A stretch of 64,000 bases of DNA from Azoarcus sp. (GTDB lineage Bacteria; Pseudomonadota; Gammaproteobacteria; Burkholderiales; Rhodocyclaceae). The stretch spans positions 124,001-188,000 of the forward strand of contig JAUVVG010000001.1 of the NCBI GenBank assembly GCA_030604735.1, given 5' to 3'. This document shows positions 26,897-35,180 of this stretch, in pieces. A program made the translations under genes and the position numbers. Position 1 is the stretch's first letter; every line of letters starts with the position of its first letter. The notes under the pieces were generated by a model. The model was given only the letters and a program-made list of their open reading frames with translations, was not told the origin of the DNA and ran no database searches.

Positions 26897-27862
26897 ATGA
26901 ACACACACGTTTCCCTCATTCTCAAGCTGATCGCCGTCATCGCGATCGCTTGTGTCCCGCTCTCGGGCGAGTCCTTCTATGTCGAGCTGGTGGCAAAGAT
27001 GCTGCTGATGGCGATCTTCGCCATGAGCCTCGACCTGCTGGTCGGTTTCACCGGTCTGGTCAGCTTCGGTCATGCGGCCTACTTCGGTATCGCGGCCTAT
27101 TCGGTGGCCTTGTTCTCCGCCAACTTCGGCCAGATGAGCCTGTGGGTGCTGTTGCCCGCAGCCATCCTGCTGTCGGCGCTGGCGGCATTGGTCATCGGCT
27201 TTTTCGCGATCCGCACCAAAGGCATCTACTTCATCATGGTGACGCTGGCCTTCGCGCAGATGGCCTACTTCGTGTTCCATGACACGCCTGTCGGCGGTGG
27301 TTCGGACGGCATGTTCCTCGACGCGAGACCCAGCACTGCCATCGGGTCGTGGGTGCCGTTCGACCTGGACAACGAGCTGCACATGTTCTACTTCGCGCTG
27401 GCGATGATGCTGCTGGTCTATGCCTTCCTGCAGCGTGTCCTGCAGTCGCCCTTCGGGCGCGTGCTGATGGGGATCAAGAGCAACGAGCACCGCATGCAGT
27501 CGCTGGGCTACTACACCTTCGGCTACAAGCTAGCGGCCTTCTCCCTCGCGGGCGGTCTCGGGGGCGTCGCTGGCTTCCTCTATGCCGTGCTGTTCGGCTA
27601 TGTCACCCCCGAGCTGCTGTCCTGGCACGAGTCGGGCAACGTCCTGCTGATGGTGATCCTCGGCGGCATGGGCAGTCTCGTCGGGGCCGTGATGGGGGCC
27701 TTCGTCTTCGAGGCGATGCGCGAGTTCTTCGCCGACATCACCAAGTACTGGCAGCTCCTGATGGGCAGCGTGATCGTCGCCCTGGTGCTGTTCATGCCGG
27801 GCGGCCTGACCGCGATCCCGGGCCGCATCAAACGTGCCCTGCAAGGAGGTGCCGCGAAATGA
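26897..27862 (+). CDS. livM: branched-chain-type ABC transporter permease, LivM-like
   Basis: A 321-residue membrane permease, with about nine hydrophobic segments. LivM motifs: MSLDLLVGFTGLVSFGHAAYFGIAAY (residues 44-69), FFAIRTKGIYFIMVTLAFAQM, and the cytoplasmic coupling loop SPFGRVLMGIKSNEHRMQSLGY. Its stop overlaps the start of the ATPase gene (ATGA at 27859-27862), so the two are translationally coupled. Confidence 0.88.
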   Translation: MNTHVSLILKLIAVIAIACVPLSGESFYVELVAKMLLMAIFAMSLDLLVGFTGLVSFGHAAYFGIAAYSVALFSANFGQMSLWVLLPAAILLSALAALVIGFFAIRTKGIYFIMVTLAFAQMAYFVFHDTPVGGGSDGMFLDARPSTAIGSWVPFDLDNELHMFYFALAMMLLVYAFLQRVLQSPFGRVLMGIKSNEHRMQSLGYYTFGYKLAAFSLAGGLGGVAGFLYAVLFGYVTPELLSWHESGNVLLMVILGGMGSLVGAVMGAFVFEAMREFFADITKYWQLLMGSVIVALVLFMPGGLTAIPGRIKRALQGGAAK

Positions 27863-28638
27863 ATGCCACGACACGAGCGCCCGAGGTCCTGCTCGAGGCG
27901 CGCAAGCTCACCCGCCGTTTCGGCGGCCTGGTGGCTAACCAGGACATCGATGTCACGCTGGAGCGAGGCATGATCCATGTGCTGCTCGGACCCAACGGTG
28001 CGGGCAAATCCACCTGCATCAACATGCTGTCGGGTGACCTGCCGCCGTCCGAAGGCGAGATCCGCTACCTGGGCCAGGACATCACCAGGCTCACCGCGGC
28101 GCAGCGCTCGCAGGTGGGGATTGGCCGCAGCTATCAACGCACCAACATCTTTCCGCAATTCACCGTGCTCGAGAACGTCCGCCTGGCCGCCCAGTCACGC
28201 CGCCAGCAACCCTGGCGCATCTTCAGCAAGGCGATGGAGGCGAAGTGGGCGCTGGAAAAGGCCCATGCCTGCATCGAAGAAGCCGGCCTGGGCAAGCGTA
28301 CGGACTGGGTGTCGGGCGTGCTCAGCCATGGCGAGCAGCGCCAGCTCGAGATCGCGATGGTGCTGGCCACCGATGCCCAAGTGCTACTGCTGGACGAGCC
28401 GCTCGCCGGCATGGGATCGGAGGAGTCGGCCAACATGGTTCAGGTGCTCAAGCGCCTGCGCCAGACCCGCGGCATCCTGCTGGTCGAGCACGACATGGAC
28501 GCGGTGTTCGCGGTCGCGGACAGGATCACGGTCATGGTCAACGGGCAGTTGCTGGAGTGCGGGCCGCCCGCACAGATCAAGGCCAGCGTGGCCGTCCAGC
28601 AGGCCTATCTGGGTACGGAGGACAGCCTGCATGTCTAA
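27859..28638 (+). CDS. livG: branched-chain-type ABC transporter ATPase, LivG-like
   Basis: A 259-residue cytoplasmic ATP-binding subunit. Walker A GPNGAGKST, signature LSHGEQRQLEIAM, Walker B VLLLDEPLAGMGSEE, and the LivG-type extended insert between Walker A and the signature (QRTNIFPQFTVLENVRLAAQ). ATG 27859 overlaps the livM stop. The signature reads LSHGEQ rather than LSGGQ, normal for LivG proteins. It powers the permease pair together with the LivF-like ATPase. Confidence 0.9.
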   Translation: MNATTRAPEVLLEARKLTRRFGGLVANQDIDVTLERGMIHVLLGPNGAGKSTCINMLSGDLPPSEGEIRYLGQDITRLTAAQRSQVGIGRSYQRTNIFPQFTVLENVRLAAQSRRQQPWRIFSKAMEAKWALEKAHACIEEAGLGKRTDWVSGVLSHGEQRQLEIAMVLATDAQVLLLDEPLAGMGSEESANMVQVLKRLRQTRGILLVEHDMDAVFAVADRITVMVNGQLLECGPPAQIKASVAVQQAYLGTEDSLHV

Positions 28639-29344
28639 TATGTTGCTGGAAGCCAAGGAGCTTCACACCTATTACGGTGCGAGTCACATCCTGCACGGGA
28701 TCGATTTCAACATCCGCGAAGGCGAGGGTATCGCCCTCATGGGCCGCAACGGCATGGGCAAATCGACGCTGATCAAGAGCATGCTCGGCATCGTGCGCCC
28801 CAAGCACGGGCGGGTGTTGGTGCGCGGTGACGACTACACCCGTTCCCGCACCTACCAGACGGCGCAGCAGGGCATCGCCTACGTGCCGGAAGGGCGTGGC
28901 ATCTTCAAGAGCCTGTCGGTACGCGAGAACCTGCTGATGTCGGCACGCGCCGGGATCGACGGGCGTCGCGAGTGGACCTTCGATCGGGTGATGGACACCT
29001 TTCCGCGTCTCGGCGAGCGGATCAACAACGGCGGCTGGCAACTGTCGGGCGGTGAGCAGCAGATGCTGACCATCGGCCGTGCGCTGATGACCAATCCCGA
29101 CCTGCTGATCCTCGATGAGGCGACCGAAGGGCTCGCACCGCTGATCGCGATGGAGATCTGGCGCATCGTCAAGGAGATCCGCAAGACCGGGATCGCCACC
29201 GTGATCGTGGACAAGAACCACGGCGCGGTCACCAGCATCTGCGATCGCGCGATGATCCTGGTCAAGGGACAGGTGGTCTTCGCCGGGACCAGCGACGAGA
29301 TCCGCGCCCAGCCGGAACTGATCCAGAAGCATCTCGGCGTGTGA
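28631..29344 (+). CDS. livF: branched-chain-type ABC transporter ATPase, LivF-like
   Basis: A 237-residue second ATP-binding subunit. Walker A GRNGMGKSTL, GIAYVPEGRGIFKSLSVREN, signature LSGGEQQMLTIGRAL and Walker B LLILDEATEGLAPL. ATG 28631 overlaps the end of livG by 8 bases, which supports a single operon. This is the last gene of the five-gene transporter set. The two hemerythrin genes follow 32 bases later on the same strand and may be cotranscribed. Confidence 0.9.
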   Translation: MSNMLLEAKELHTYYGASHILHGIDFNIREGEGIALMGRNGMGKSTLIKSMLGIVRPKHGRVLVRGDDYTRSRTYQTAQQGIAYVPEGRGIFKSLSVRENLLMSARAGIDGRREWTFDRVMDTFPRLGERINNGGWQLSGGEQQMLTIGRALMTNPDLLILDEATEGLAPLIAMEIWRIVKEIRKTGIATVIVDKNHGAVTSICDRAMILVKGQVVFAGTSDEIRAQPELIQKHLGV

Positions 29345-29376
29345 GCCGGGACAGGCCAATGCAGGAGCCCACAATC

Positions 29377-29949
29377 ATGACGATCCAATCTCTCGACATC
29401 ATCCATGACGAACACCGCGCGCTCGCCGCCATGCTGAGCGGTCTGCGTGCGATCGCCACCAACATCGAAGCCGGGCGGCTCAAACCCGATTTCGACCTGC
29501 TCGCATCCATGGTCGAGTACATCGATAAGGTGCCCGAGAAGGTGCATCACCCCAAGGAGGATCAGTACCTGTTCGCCAAGCTGCGCCTGCGCAGTGCCGA
29601 CGCGCTGCCGGTCATCGAACGCCTCGAAGCCGAGCACCGCCAGGGCGAAGCCCGGATCAACGCGCTCCGCGCCGCACTGGCGAGCTATCGCCAGCAGGGC
29701 GAGGCCGGTTTCGCGGACTTCCACGAGGCGGTGAAGACTTACGTCGAGCAGGAGTGGAAGCACATGAATGCCGAGGAGCGCGAGCTCTTCCCGCTGGCCA
29801 AGGCGAGCCTCACGGCCGAGGACTGGGCCGAGATCGATGCCGCGTTTCTGGCCAACGACAACCCCTGGCAGGGGGCGGCCGGTGAGTACGAAGCGCTGTT
29901 CTCGCGCATCGTGAACCTCGCGCCGGCGCCGGTGGGCCTCGGTGGGTGA
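29377..29949 (+). CDS. hemerythrin HHE-domain protein
   Basis: A 190-residue cytoplasmic four-helix protein with a non-heme di-iron hemerythrin pattern: IIHDEHRALAAML (His pair near residues 9-13), KVHHPKEDQYLF (His-His...Glu), EAEHRQGEARI and KHMNAEERELFPLA. ATG 29377 (MTIQSLDIIHDEH) is favoured; an ATG at 29359 adds six residues. It could store or sense O2, or protect Fe-S and ferrous enzymes. It lies downstream of an oxygenase-dependent pathway and directly before a second hemerythrin. Confidence 0.82.
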   Translation: MTIQSLDIIHDEHRALAAMLSGLRAIATNIEAGRLKPDFDLLASMVEYIDKVPEKVHHPKEDQYLFAKLRLRSADALPVIERLEAEHRQGEARINALRAALASYRQQGEAGFADFHEAVKTYVEQEWKHMNAEERELFPLAKASLTAEDWAEIDAAFLANDNPWQGAAGEYEALFSRIVNLAPAPVGLGG

Positions 29950-29956
29950 GGCGGCC

Positions 29957-30490
29957 ATGGCAGCGGCGGGGGCTTCCCGCGCGGACGACTTGACTGGCGA
30001 GGCGGGTGTGAGTGAATCATGGGTGAATGAAGCGGGCGCGGGTGAAGCGACCGGTTTCGACTGGGACGATCGCTATCTGCTGGGCCACCCGGCCATCGAC
30101 GACACGCATCGGGAGTTCGTCGAGTGTGTCGATGCCTTGCTGACGGTGCCGGACGCCGGGCTCGCGGGGGCGCTGGACGCCTTCGCCGCCCATGCCGAAG
30201 CGCATTTCGCGCAGGAGGATGGCTGGATGCGCAGTACCGGCTTTCCGGCGGCCGACTGCCACATCGACGAGCATGCCAAGGTGCTGGCCTCGGTTCGCGA
30301 GGTGCAGCAGGCACTTGCCGAAGGCGATGTCGATATCGTCCGTGCGCTGGCCGTGGCGTTGCAGGACTGGTTTCCCGGTCATGCCGACTACATGGACTCG
30401 GCGCTGGCGCAGTGGATGGTCAAGCGCTCGCACGGCGGTGCGCCGCTGGTCTTCCGGCGTGAGCGCGCGAGGAACCTCCAAGGCGACTGA
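29957..30490 (+). CDS. bacteriohemerythrin
   Basis: A 177-residue protein with the single-domain bacteriohemerythrin pattern: WDDRYLLGHPAIDDTHREFVE, then HAEAHFAQEDGWM, HIDEHAKVLASV and FPGHADYMD, supplying the five-His/Glu/Asp di-iron set. Members bind O2 reversibly and in some bacteria deliver it to oxygenases. The roughly 30 N-terminal residues before the domain are Ala/Gly-rich. ATG 29957 was chosen; a GTG at 29942 overlapping the previous gene is also possible. Co-location with dioxygenase genes suggests O2 handling, which is inference. Confidence 0.82.
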   Translation: MAAAGASRADDLTGEAGVSESWVNEAGAGEATGFDWDDRYLLGHPAIDDTHREFVECVDALLTVPDAGLAGALDAFAAHAEAHFAQEDGWMRSTGFPAADCHIDEHAKVLASVREVQQALAEGDVDIVRALAVALQDWFPGHADYMDSALAQWMVKRSHGGAPLVFRRERARNLQGD

Positions 30491-30500
30491 GCATCGTTCA

Positions 30501-30536
30501 GCCCGACATCGCGCGAAGCCTGCCGCGGTGTCGGGC
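30501..30536. terminator. hairpin between convergent hemerythrin and dadA genes
   Basis: GCCCGACA (30501-30508) / TGTCGGGC (30529-30536). It lies 10 bases after the bacteriohemerythrin stop and could serve either strand; no strong T-run. Confidence 0.5.
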
Positions 30537-30629
30537 GGGATGCCGCTTCGAAGGGGCTTGCAAAGGGTAAGTCTGCAACGGGCGGCTTGCCGCGGGCTGC
30601 CCGCTTCGCAAGCCACCTCTTTACTCGTA

Positions 30630-31907
30630 TCAGTGGGCCGGGGAACGGGTCGCGGCCAGCGCCGGCACATTGACCAAAGGACGGGCGTAGCCCTCGCCGA
30701 CGATATCGGCCACGAGGTGGGCGGTGCCGGCAGAGAGCGTCCAGCCGAGGTGACCGTGGCCGGTGTTGTAGAAGACGTTCGGTTTTCTGCCTCGACCCAC
30801 CTTCGGCATCATGTCCGGCATCATCGGACGCAGCCCGGCCCAGGGCACGACCTGGCGGGTATTGACGCCGGGGAAGCACTGGTTGACCCAGTCGATCAGC
30901 GGCTTGATGCGGTCGGCCCGGATGTCCTTGTTCACCCCGTTGAACTCGGCGGTACCGGCGACCCGGAAGCGGTCGACGCCTAGCCGGCTGGTGACCAGCT
31001 TGGTTTCGTCGTCCAGCAGACTCACCCACGGCGCAGCTTGCTGGCTGACCGTATCCTGCAGGTTGACCGTGATCGAGTACCCCTTGACCGGATAGATGTT
31101 GACCCGGTCGCCGAGCCGGGCGGCGAGGTGGCGGCTGGCTACCCCGGCACAGACCACCATGGCGTCGAAGAAGTGGTTGCTTTCCTCTGCTTCCCCTTCC
31201 TGCAAGCTGGTCACCTGGGCAAGGTCGCCGTCACTGAATACGTCCCGCACCGTCTCGCCGTAGCGGATGCGCACGCCGAGGCGTTCGGCCGCTGCGGCGA
31301 GCCCCACGGTGTATTTGTGGATGTCGCCGGTCGCGTCGCTCTCGGTGAAAAAGCCTCCGTAATAGCTGCCTTGCAGTGTGGGTTCGATGGCACGCATCTC
31401 GTCCGGCGTCACTGCGTGCCGCTCCAGGCCGCCTTCAGCCAGCAGTTTGCTCACCATCGCCGCATGATCGAAGCCTTGCTTGTCGCGGTAGATGTGCAGA
31501 ATGCCGCGCTTCTCGACGTTGAAGTCCAGGCCCTCGGCCTCGGCCCAGGCGAAGAAATGCTTGCGGGCCATGATGGCGAGCCTGGCGGTTTCGGTGGTAT
31601 TGCGCCGGTAGTTGGGAATGTTGGCGATGAATTCGGCGAACCAGGACAGCTTGTGCCAACTCGGCTTGGGATTGACCAATAGCGGAGCGTCCTGCTTGAG
31701 CATCCACTTGATGCCCTTGATCAGGGTCGAGGGGTGGGTCCAGACCTCGGCGTTCGAGGCGGAGAGTTGCCCGCCGTTGGCAAACGAGGTTTCCATGGCC
31801 GCGTAGCGGTTTTGCTCGAACAAGGTGACGGCGAAGCCGCGTTTGGCCAAGGCATAGGCGGTGGTGACACCGGTGATGCCACCACCGATAACAGCGATGT
31901 TTTTCAT
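30630..31907 (-). CDS. dadA: D-amino acid dehydrogenase / glycine-oxidase-like FAD enzyme (DadA family)
   Basis: A 425-residue FAD oxidoreductase of the DAO superfamily. FAD-binding IAVIGGGITGVTTAYALAKR at residues 4-23, then SFANGGQLSASNAEVWT typical of DadA, and a C-terminal GHLGWTLSAGTAHLVAD. ATG 31907 was chosen for MKNIAVIGGG; the upstream in-frame extension falls in the riboswitch expression platform. DadA deaminates D-amino acids to 2-oxoacids with electrons to the quinone pool. Because a tandem glycine riboswitch precedes it, glycine or a glycine-linked substrate is likely in vivo. It sits downstream of a TRAP transporter and an M20 amidohydrolase on the same strand. Confidence 0.88.
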   Translation of the reverse strand: MKNIAVIGGGITGVTTAYALAKRGFAVTLFEQNRYAAMETSFANGGQLSASNAEVWTHPSTLIKGIKWMLKQDAPLLVNPKPSWHKLSWFAEFIANIPNYRRNTTETARLAIMARKHFFAWAEAEGLDFNVEKRGILHIYRDKQGFDHAAMVSKLLAEGGLERHAVTPDEMRAIEPTLQGSYYGGFFTESDATGDIHKYTVGLAAAAERLGVRIRYGETVRDVFSDGDLAQVTSLQEGEAEESNHFFDAMVVCAGVASRHLAARLGDRVNIYPVKGYSITVNLQDTVSQQAAPWVSLLDDETKLVTSRLGVDRFRVAGTAEFNGVNKDIRADRIKPLIDWVNQCFPGVNTRQVVPWAGLRPMMPDMMPKVGRGRKPNVFYNTGHGHLGWTLSAGTAHLVADIVGEGYARPLVNVPALAATRSPAH

Positions 31908-31965
31908 GATAAAGGCTCCAAACGTCAGTGGGGACAGGTACATCCGGCACCATGCGGGATGTACG

Positions 31966-32147
31966 CCCCCTCTGTTTGGAACCTGAGAGATTCGTGACCA
32001 CCGTGCGTGATCACTTGCTCCTGCGGTGGGCGGGTCGACGACACCCGCCGCTCTTCAGAGATGTCAATGCAGCGATCGGTCCTTTTGCCTGAGAGTTTCC
32101 GGGGCGGTTGCTCCTTCGGCGCCGGCCATGAGGGCCGGTCTCTCCCG
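31966..32147 (-). ncRNA. tandem glycine riboswitch
   Basis: On the minus strand, aptamer 1 runs from GGGAGAG (32146-32140) through GCCGAAGGAGCAA (near 32120-32108) to CTCTCAGGCAAAAGGACCG (32095-32077). Aptamer 2 contains CGCAGGAGCAAG (near 32023-32012), CTCTCAGG (31989-31982) and CAGAGGGGG (31974-31966). The two-aptamer layout and conserved blocks match the gcvT-type glycine riboswitch. A GTACATCC/GGATGTAC hairpin (31963-31938) follows before the dadA start and may be the expression platform. Confidence 0.93.
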
Positions 32148-32177
32148 ATCGATCGGTAAGATTCTAAGCGTGAATCG

Positions 32178-33470
32178 TCATCGCATCAAATGGACCATGA
32201 ACAGCGCGAGCGACGGGAAAACCACGAGCAACACCAGCCGCAACAGATCGGTGACGACGAAGGGCACCAGGCCGCGGAAAATGGTGCCCACCCGCACCGC
32301 TGGCAGGTTGGCCTTGAGCACGAAGACGTTCATCCCAAGGGGGGGTGTGATCAGCCCGATCTCGGTGACCACCACCACGATGATGCCGAACCAGATCAGG
32401 TCGAAGCCTTGTGCCACGATGATCGGGGCGAACAGGGGCACGAAGATCAGGATGATGGCCATCGAGTCCATTACGCAACCCAGGATCAGGAACACCGCCA
32501 GGATGGCGATCAGGATGCCCCAGCGCGACAAGCCGGAGTCCTGCACGGCACCGAGGAGCGCATCGGCCAGGCCCGAGAACGCGATCAGTTTGGTGAACAG
32601 CAGCGCGCCGAACAGGACCACGTAGAGCATCACCGAGGTCAGCGCGGTTTCCCGCATGATGTCGTAGAGCGTCCGCCAACCGAGTCGGCCCTTGAGTGCG
32701 GCGATGAGCAGTGCGAGGCCGGCCCCGATGCCGCCGGCCTCGGTCGCGGTGAACCAGCCGAGGTAGAGCCCGCCGATGATGAGCAGAAACAGCGTCGCGA
32801 AAGGCCACACGCCCTTGAGTGCCCGCAGTTGCTCGCGCACTGGCACGCGTTCGCCGCGCGGGGCCTCTGCCGGTCGCCGCAGGGCGATCAGGTAGATCAC
32901 CGCCATGTACATGAACAGGCCGATCGTGCCGGGACTGAGCCCGGCGATGAAAAGCTCGCCGATATTCTGCTGGGTCAGGATGCCGTAGATCATCAGGACG
33001 ATGGACGGCGGGATCAGGATGCCCAGCGTGCCGCCGGCGGCGATGGTGGCCGAGGCGAGCCGCTCCGAGTAGCCATACTTTTTCATGCTCGGATAGGCCA
33101 CCTTGGCCATGGTCGCCGCGGTGGCGAAACTCGAACCGCATACCGCGCTGAAGCCGGCACAGGTCACCATCGTCGCCAGCGCGAGGCCGCCGCGGACGGC
33201 GCCGAGCATCGCATAGGCCGCCTTGAACAAATCCTCCGAAATACCGGTGCGGGACAGCACGTTGCCCATCAGGATGAACAGCGGGACCACTGCCAGCTCG
33301 TAGGAGAAGGCCGCGTCGGTCAGGGTCATCGGGATCAGCACCCGCGCGGCGTCGAAGCTGTTCAGGTAGGTGATGCCGGCGATCGACACCGCGAGCAGGG
33401 AGAAACCCAGGGGAATTCTGAGAAAGGCCAGCAGCAACACGGCGGCCAGGCAGATCAGGCCGATGGTCAT
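32178..33470 (-). CDS. dctM: TRAP transporter large permease, DctM family
   Basis: A 430-residue integral membrane protein with about a dozen hydrophobic helices, the Na+-coupled transport subunit of a tripartite ATP-independent periplasmic transporter. DctM features: FIVNMGNVLSRTG-like FILMGNVLSRTGISEDLF, TMVTCAGFSAVCGSSFATAATMAKVAYP, and TLGILIPPSIVLMIYGI. Overlaps dctQ (ATGA at 33467-33470). It ends only about 30 bases before the riboswitch. Substrate not readable from sequence; the neighbouring amidohydrolase suggests an N-acyl amino acid such as hippurate. Confidence 0.92.
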   Translation of the reverse strand: MTIGLICLAAVLLLAFLRIPLGFSLLAVSIAGITYLNSFDAARVLIPMTLTDAAFSYELAVVPLFILMGNVLSRTGISEDLFKAAYAMLGAVRGGLALATMVTCAGFSAVCGSSFATAATMAKVAYPSMKKYGYSERLASATIAAGGTLGILIPPSIVLMIYGILTQQNIGELFIAGLSPGTIGLFMYMAVIYLIALRRPAEAPRGERVPVREQLRALKGVWPFATLFLLIIGGLYLGWFTATEAGGIGAGLALLIAALKGRLGWRTLYDIMRETALTSVMLYVVLFGALLFTKLIAFSGLADALLGAVQDSGLSRWGILIAILAVFLILGCVMDSMAIILIFVPLFAPIIVAQGFDLIWFGIIVVVVTEIGLITPPLGMNVFVLKANLPAVRVGTIFRGLVPFVVTDLLRLVLLVVFPSLALFMVHLMR

Positions 33471-33955
33471 GCTGCGGTCTCCTCGTGCATGGGGCCGGCT
33501 TCGGGAGCCGGTGCGAGCAGGGCGGCGATCGCGGCCAGGCCGGTGGTGACGCAGATGAAGGTGTACATCCAGGCGCGCGGTATGTTGAGCGCCTGGCTGA
33601 CCTCGTTGATCATCCCGGCCTCACCGATCGCGATGTAGTACTCGAACGCGATCAGGCCGAGGATTGCGGCAATCAACACGTCCACCAGCTTGTGCCAGAT
33701 CCGCCATTTCGGGCGGAGCAGCCAGTGGTCGAGGAGATCGACGCTCAGGTGAGCCCGCTGCATCGTCAGCAGTGGCAGGCCGGCGAAGATGATGATGGCC
33801 ATCATGTGCTCGGTGATGTCGTTGGCACCGTACACCGGGGTGTTGAACAGGCGACGACCGATCACGTCGGTGAAGGTCAGGGCGACCATCAAGGGCAGCA
33901 TCACCACCAGCACGAGGTTGATGCTGTTTTGAAACAGTCTCAGGGTTGCGCGCAT
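33467..33955 (-). CDS. dctQ: TRAP transporter small permease, DctQ family
   Basis: A 162-residue membrane protein with four hydrophobic helices and the DctQ signature LTFTDVIGRRLFNTPVYGANDITEH in the first loop. ATG 33955 (MRATLRLFQNSINLVLVVML) was chosen because the upstream extension is hydrophilic and unlike the family. Partner of DctM and DctP. It is separated from dctP by 152 bases holding a strong hairpin. Confidence 0.9.
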   Translation of the reverse strand: MRATLRLFQNSINLVLVVMLPLMVALTFTDVIGRRLFNTPVYGANDITEHMMAIIIFAGLPLLTMQRAHLSVDLLDHWLLRPKWRIWHKLVDVLIAAILGLIAFEYYIAIGEAGMINEVSQALNIPRAWMYTFICVTTGLAAIAALLAPAPEAGPMHEETAA

Positions 33956-34044
33956 GATTCGGACTCCAGGAACCGGTTGGACGGGCGGACACGCCTGCAA
34001 TGCGACGGCGGGTGCCCGAAACACGCCCCGTCATGCTGGTCGGT

Positions 34045-34088
34045 GCGTTCGGACGCGCTGCGATACGACGCAGGTCCGGTCCGAACGC
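34045..34088 (-). other. intercistronic hairpin between dctP and dctQ
   Basis: GCGTTCGGAC (34045-34054) / GTCCGAACGC (34079-34088). It lies just after the binding-protein gene on the minus strand and may stabilise dctP mRNA and reduce permease expression. Confidence 0.6.
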
Positions 34089-34107
34089 TGCCCAGCGGAT
34101 TGGTGAA

Positions 34108-35145
34108 TCACTGCTTGAGCGCCTCGTACTGCTCCTGGTAGAAGGTCACCATCGCGGCATAGTCGGGCACGCCGAATGTCGGGCCTTCCTGTGCGAGCTC
34201 TTCGAGCATCTCGTCACGCACGCTGCGGATCACCGCCATCACCTCGTCGGAAACCGGGGCGAAGACATGGCCTTCGTTGCGCATCTTCTGCTTGGCAGCG
34301 ACCGATTGCTGGTCGAATGCACGTCCCCAGTTGCGCGACAGCCGCTCGCCGGAGACCTTCATGATGGCCTCGCGGTCGGCCTCGGACAGGCGCTGCCATT
34401 TGCGCTCGTTCATTGCGACGAAGAAGGTCGCATCGTAGAGGCTCTCGGGGACAAGGGTGTGGTGGAACAGCTTGCTGTCGACACGGAAGTTGATCACCGA
34501 TTCGATGCTGTGCAGCGAGGCATCGATCGCGCCGCCCTCGAGCAGCTCATAGGCACGCGGGCCGGGCGCCGCCACCGGGACTGCACCCAGTGATTCCAGC
34601 AGCCGCTTCTGGATCGGGCCACCCATGCGGATCTTCTGGCCACGCAGCGCGTCCAGGGTGTCGACCGCCTTTGACGGGTGATGGAAGTGGCCACCGCCGA
34701 ATGTGGCCGCGCCGAGCAGCACGACGCCGCGGAAGACATCGTTACCAGCCAGAAATTGCTCATAAGTGCGCCATAACGCGACCGAGTTGGCCTCGCCCTG
34801 ATCGCCCATCAGCGGCAGTTCGGCAAACCAGATGTGCTTGAAACGCTCGGGCTCGTAGGTGAAATTACCCCAGGTGATGTCGGCCACCCCGCGACGGGCG
34901 AGCTCCCAGTGTTGGGCCGGTGCGCCGACGGCGGTCGGCAGCAGATTGATCACGACCCGGCCTTCGGTCGCGTTCTTGACGTCCTCGATCCACGGTTCCA
35001 GGATCTCCGGGATCATGAAGTGGGTGGAGGGGACCCAGCTCGACAGCGTCAGGGTCGTGGTTTGTGCCTGGGCGGTCGGGACGGTGAGCGCCACGCCGGC
35101 GAGCAAGCCGGCGGTGAGCGTCCTGAGGGTGCGGGAAGTGAACAT
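34108..35145 (-). CDS. dctP: TRAP transporter substrate-binding protein, DctP family
   Basis: A 345-residue periplasmic receptor. Signal peptide LTAGLLAGVALTVPTAQAQT, mature start TTTLTLSSWVPSTHFM. DctP features include the substrate-carboxylate region RGQKIRMGGPIQKRLLESLGA (the conserved Arg of carboxylate TRAP receptors falls here) and YELLEGGAIDASLHS. An AAGGAG site precedes the ATG. First of the transporter genes, 35 bases after the amidohydrolase gene, so probably cotranscribed with it. Confidence 0.9.
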   Translation of the reverse strand: MFTSRTLRTLTAGLLAGVALTVPTAQAQTTTLTLSSWVPSTHFMIPEILEPWIEDVKNATEGRVVINLLPTAVGAPAQHWELARRGVADITWGNFTYEPERFKHIWFAELPLMGDQGEANSVALWRTYEQFLAGNDVFRGVVLLGAATFGGGHFHHPSKAVDTLDALRGQKIRMGGPIQKRLLESLGAVPVAAPGPRAYELLEGGAIDASLHSIESVINFRVDSKLFHHTLVPESLYDATFFVAMNERKWQRLSEADREAIMKVSGERLSRNWGRAFDQQSVAAKQKMRNEGHVFAPVSDEVMAVIRSVRDEMLEELAQEGPTFGVPDYAAMVTFYQEQYEALKQ

Positions 35146-35180
35146 GGTGTCTCCTTGCTGTTGTGATTGGAATTCTGGTT

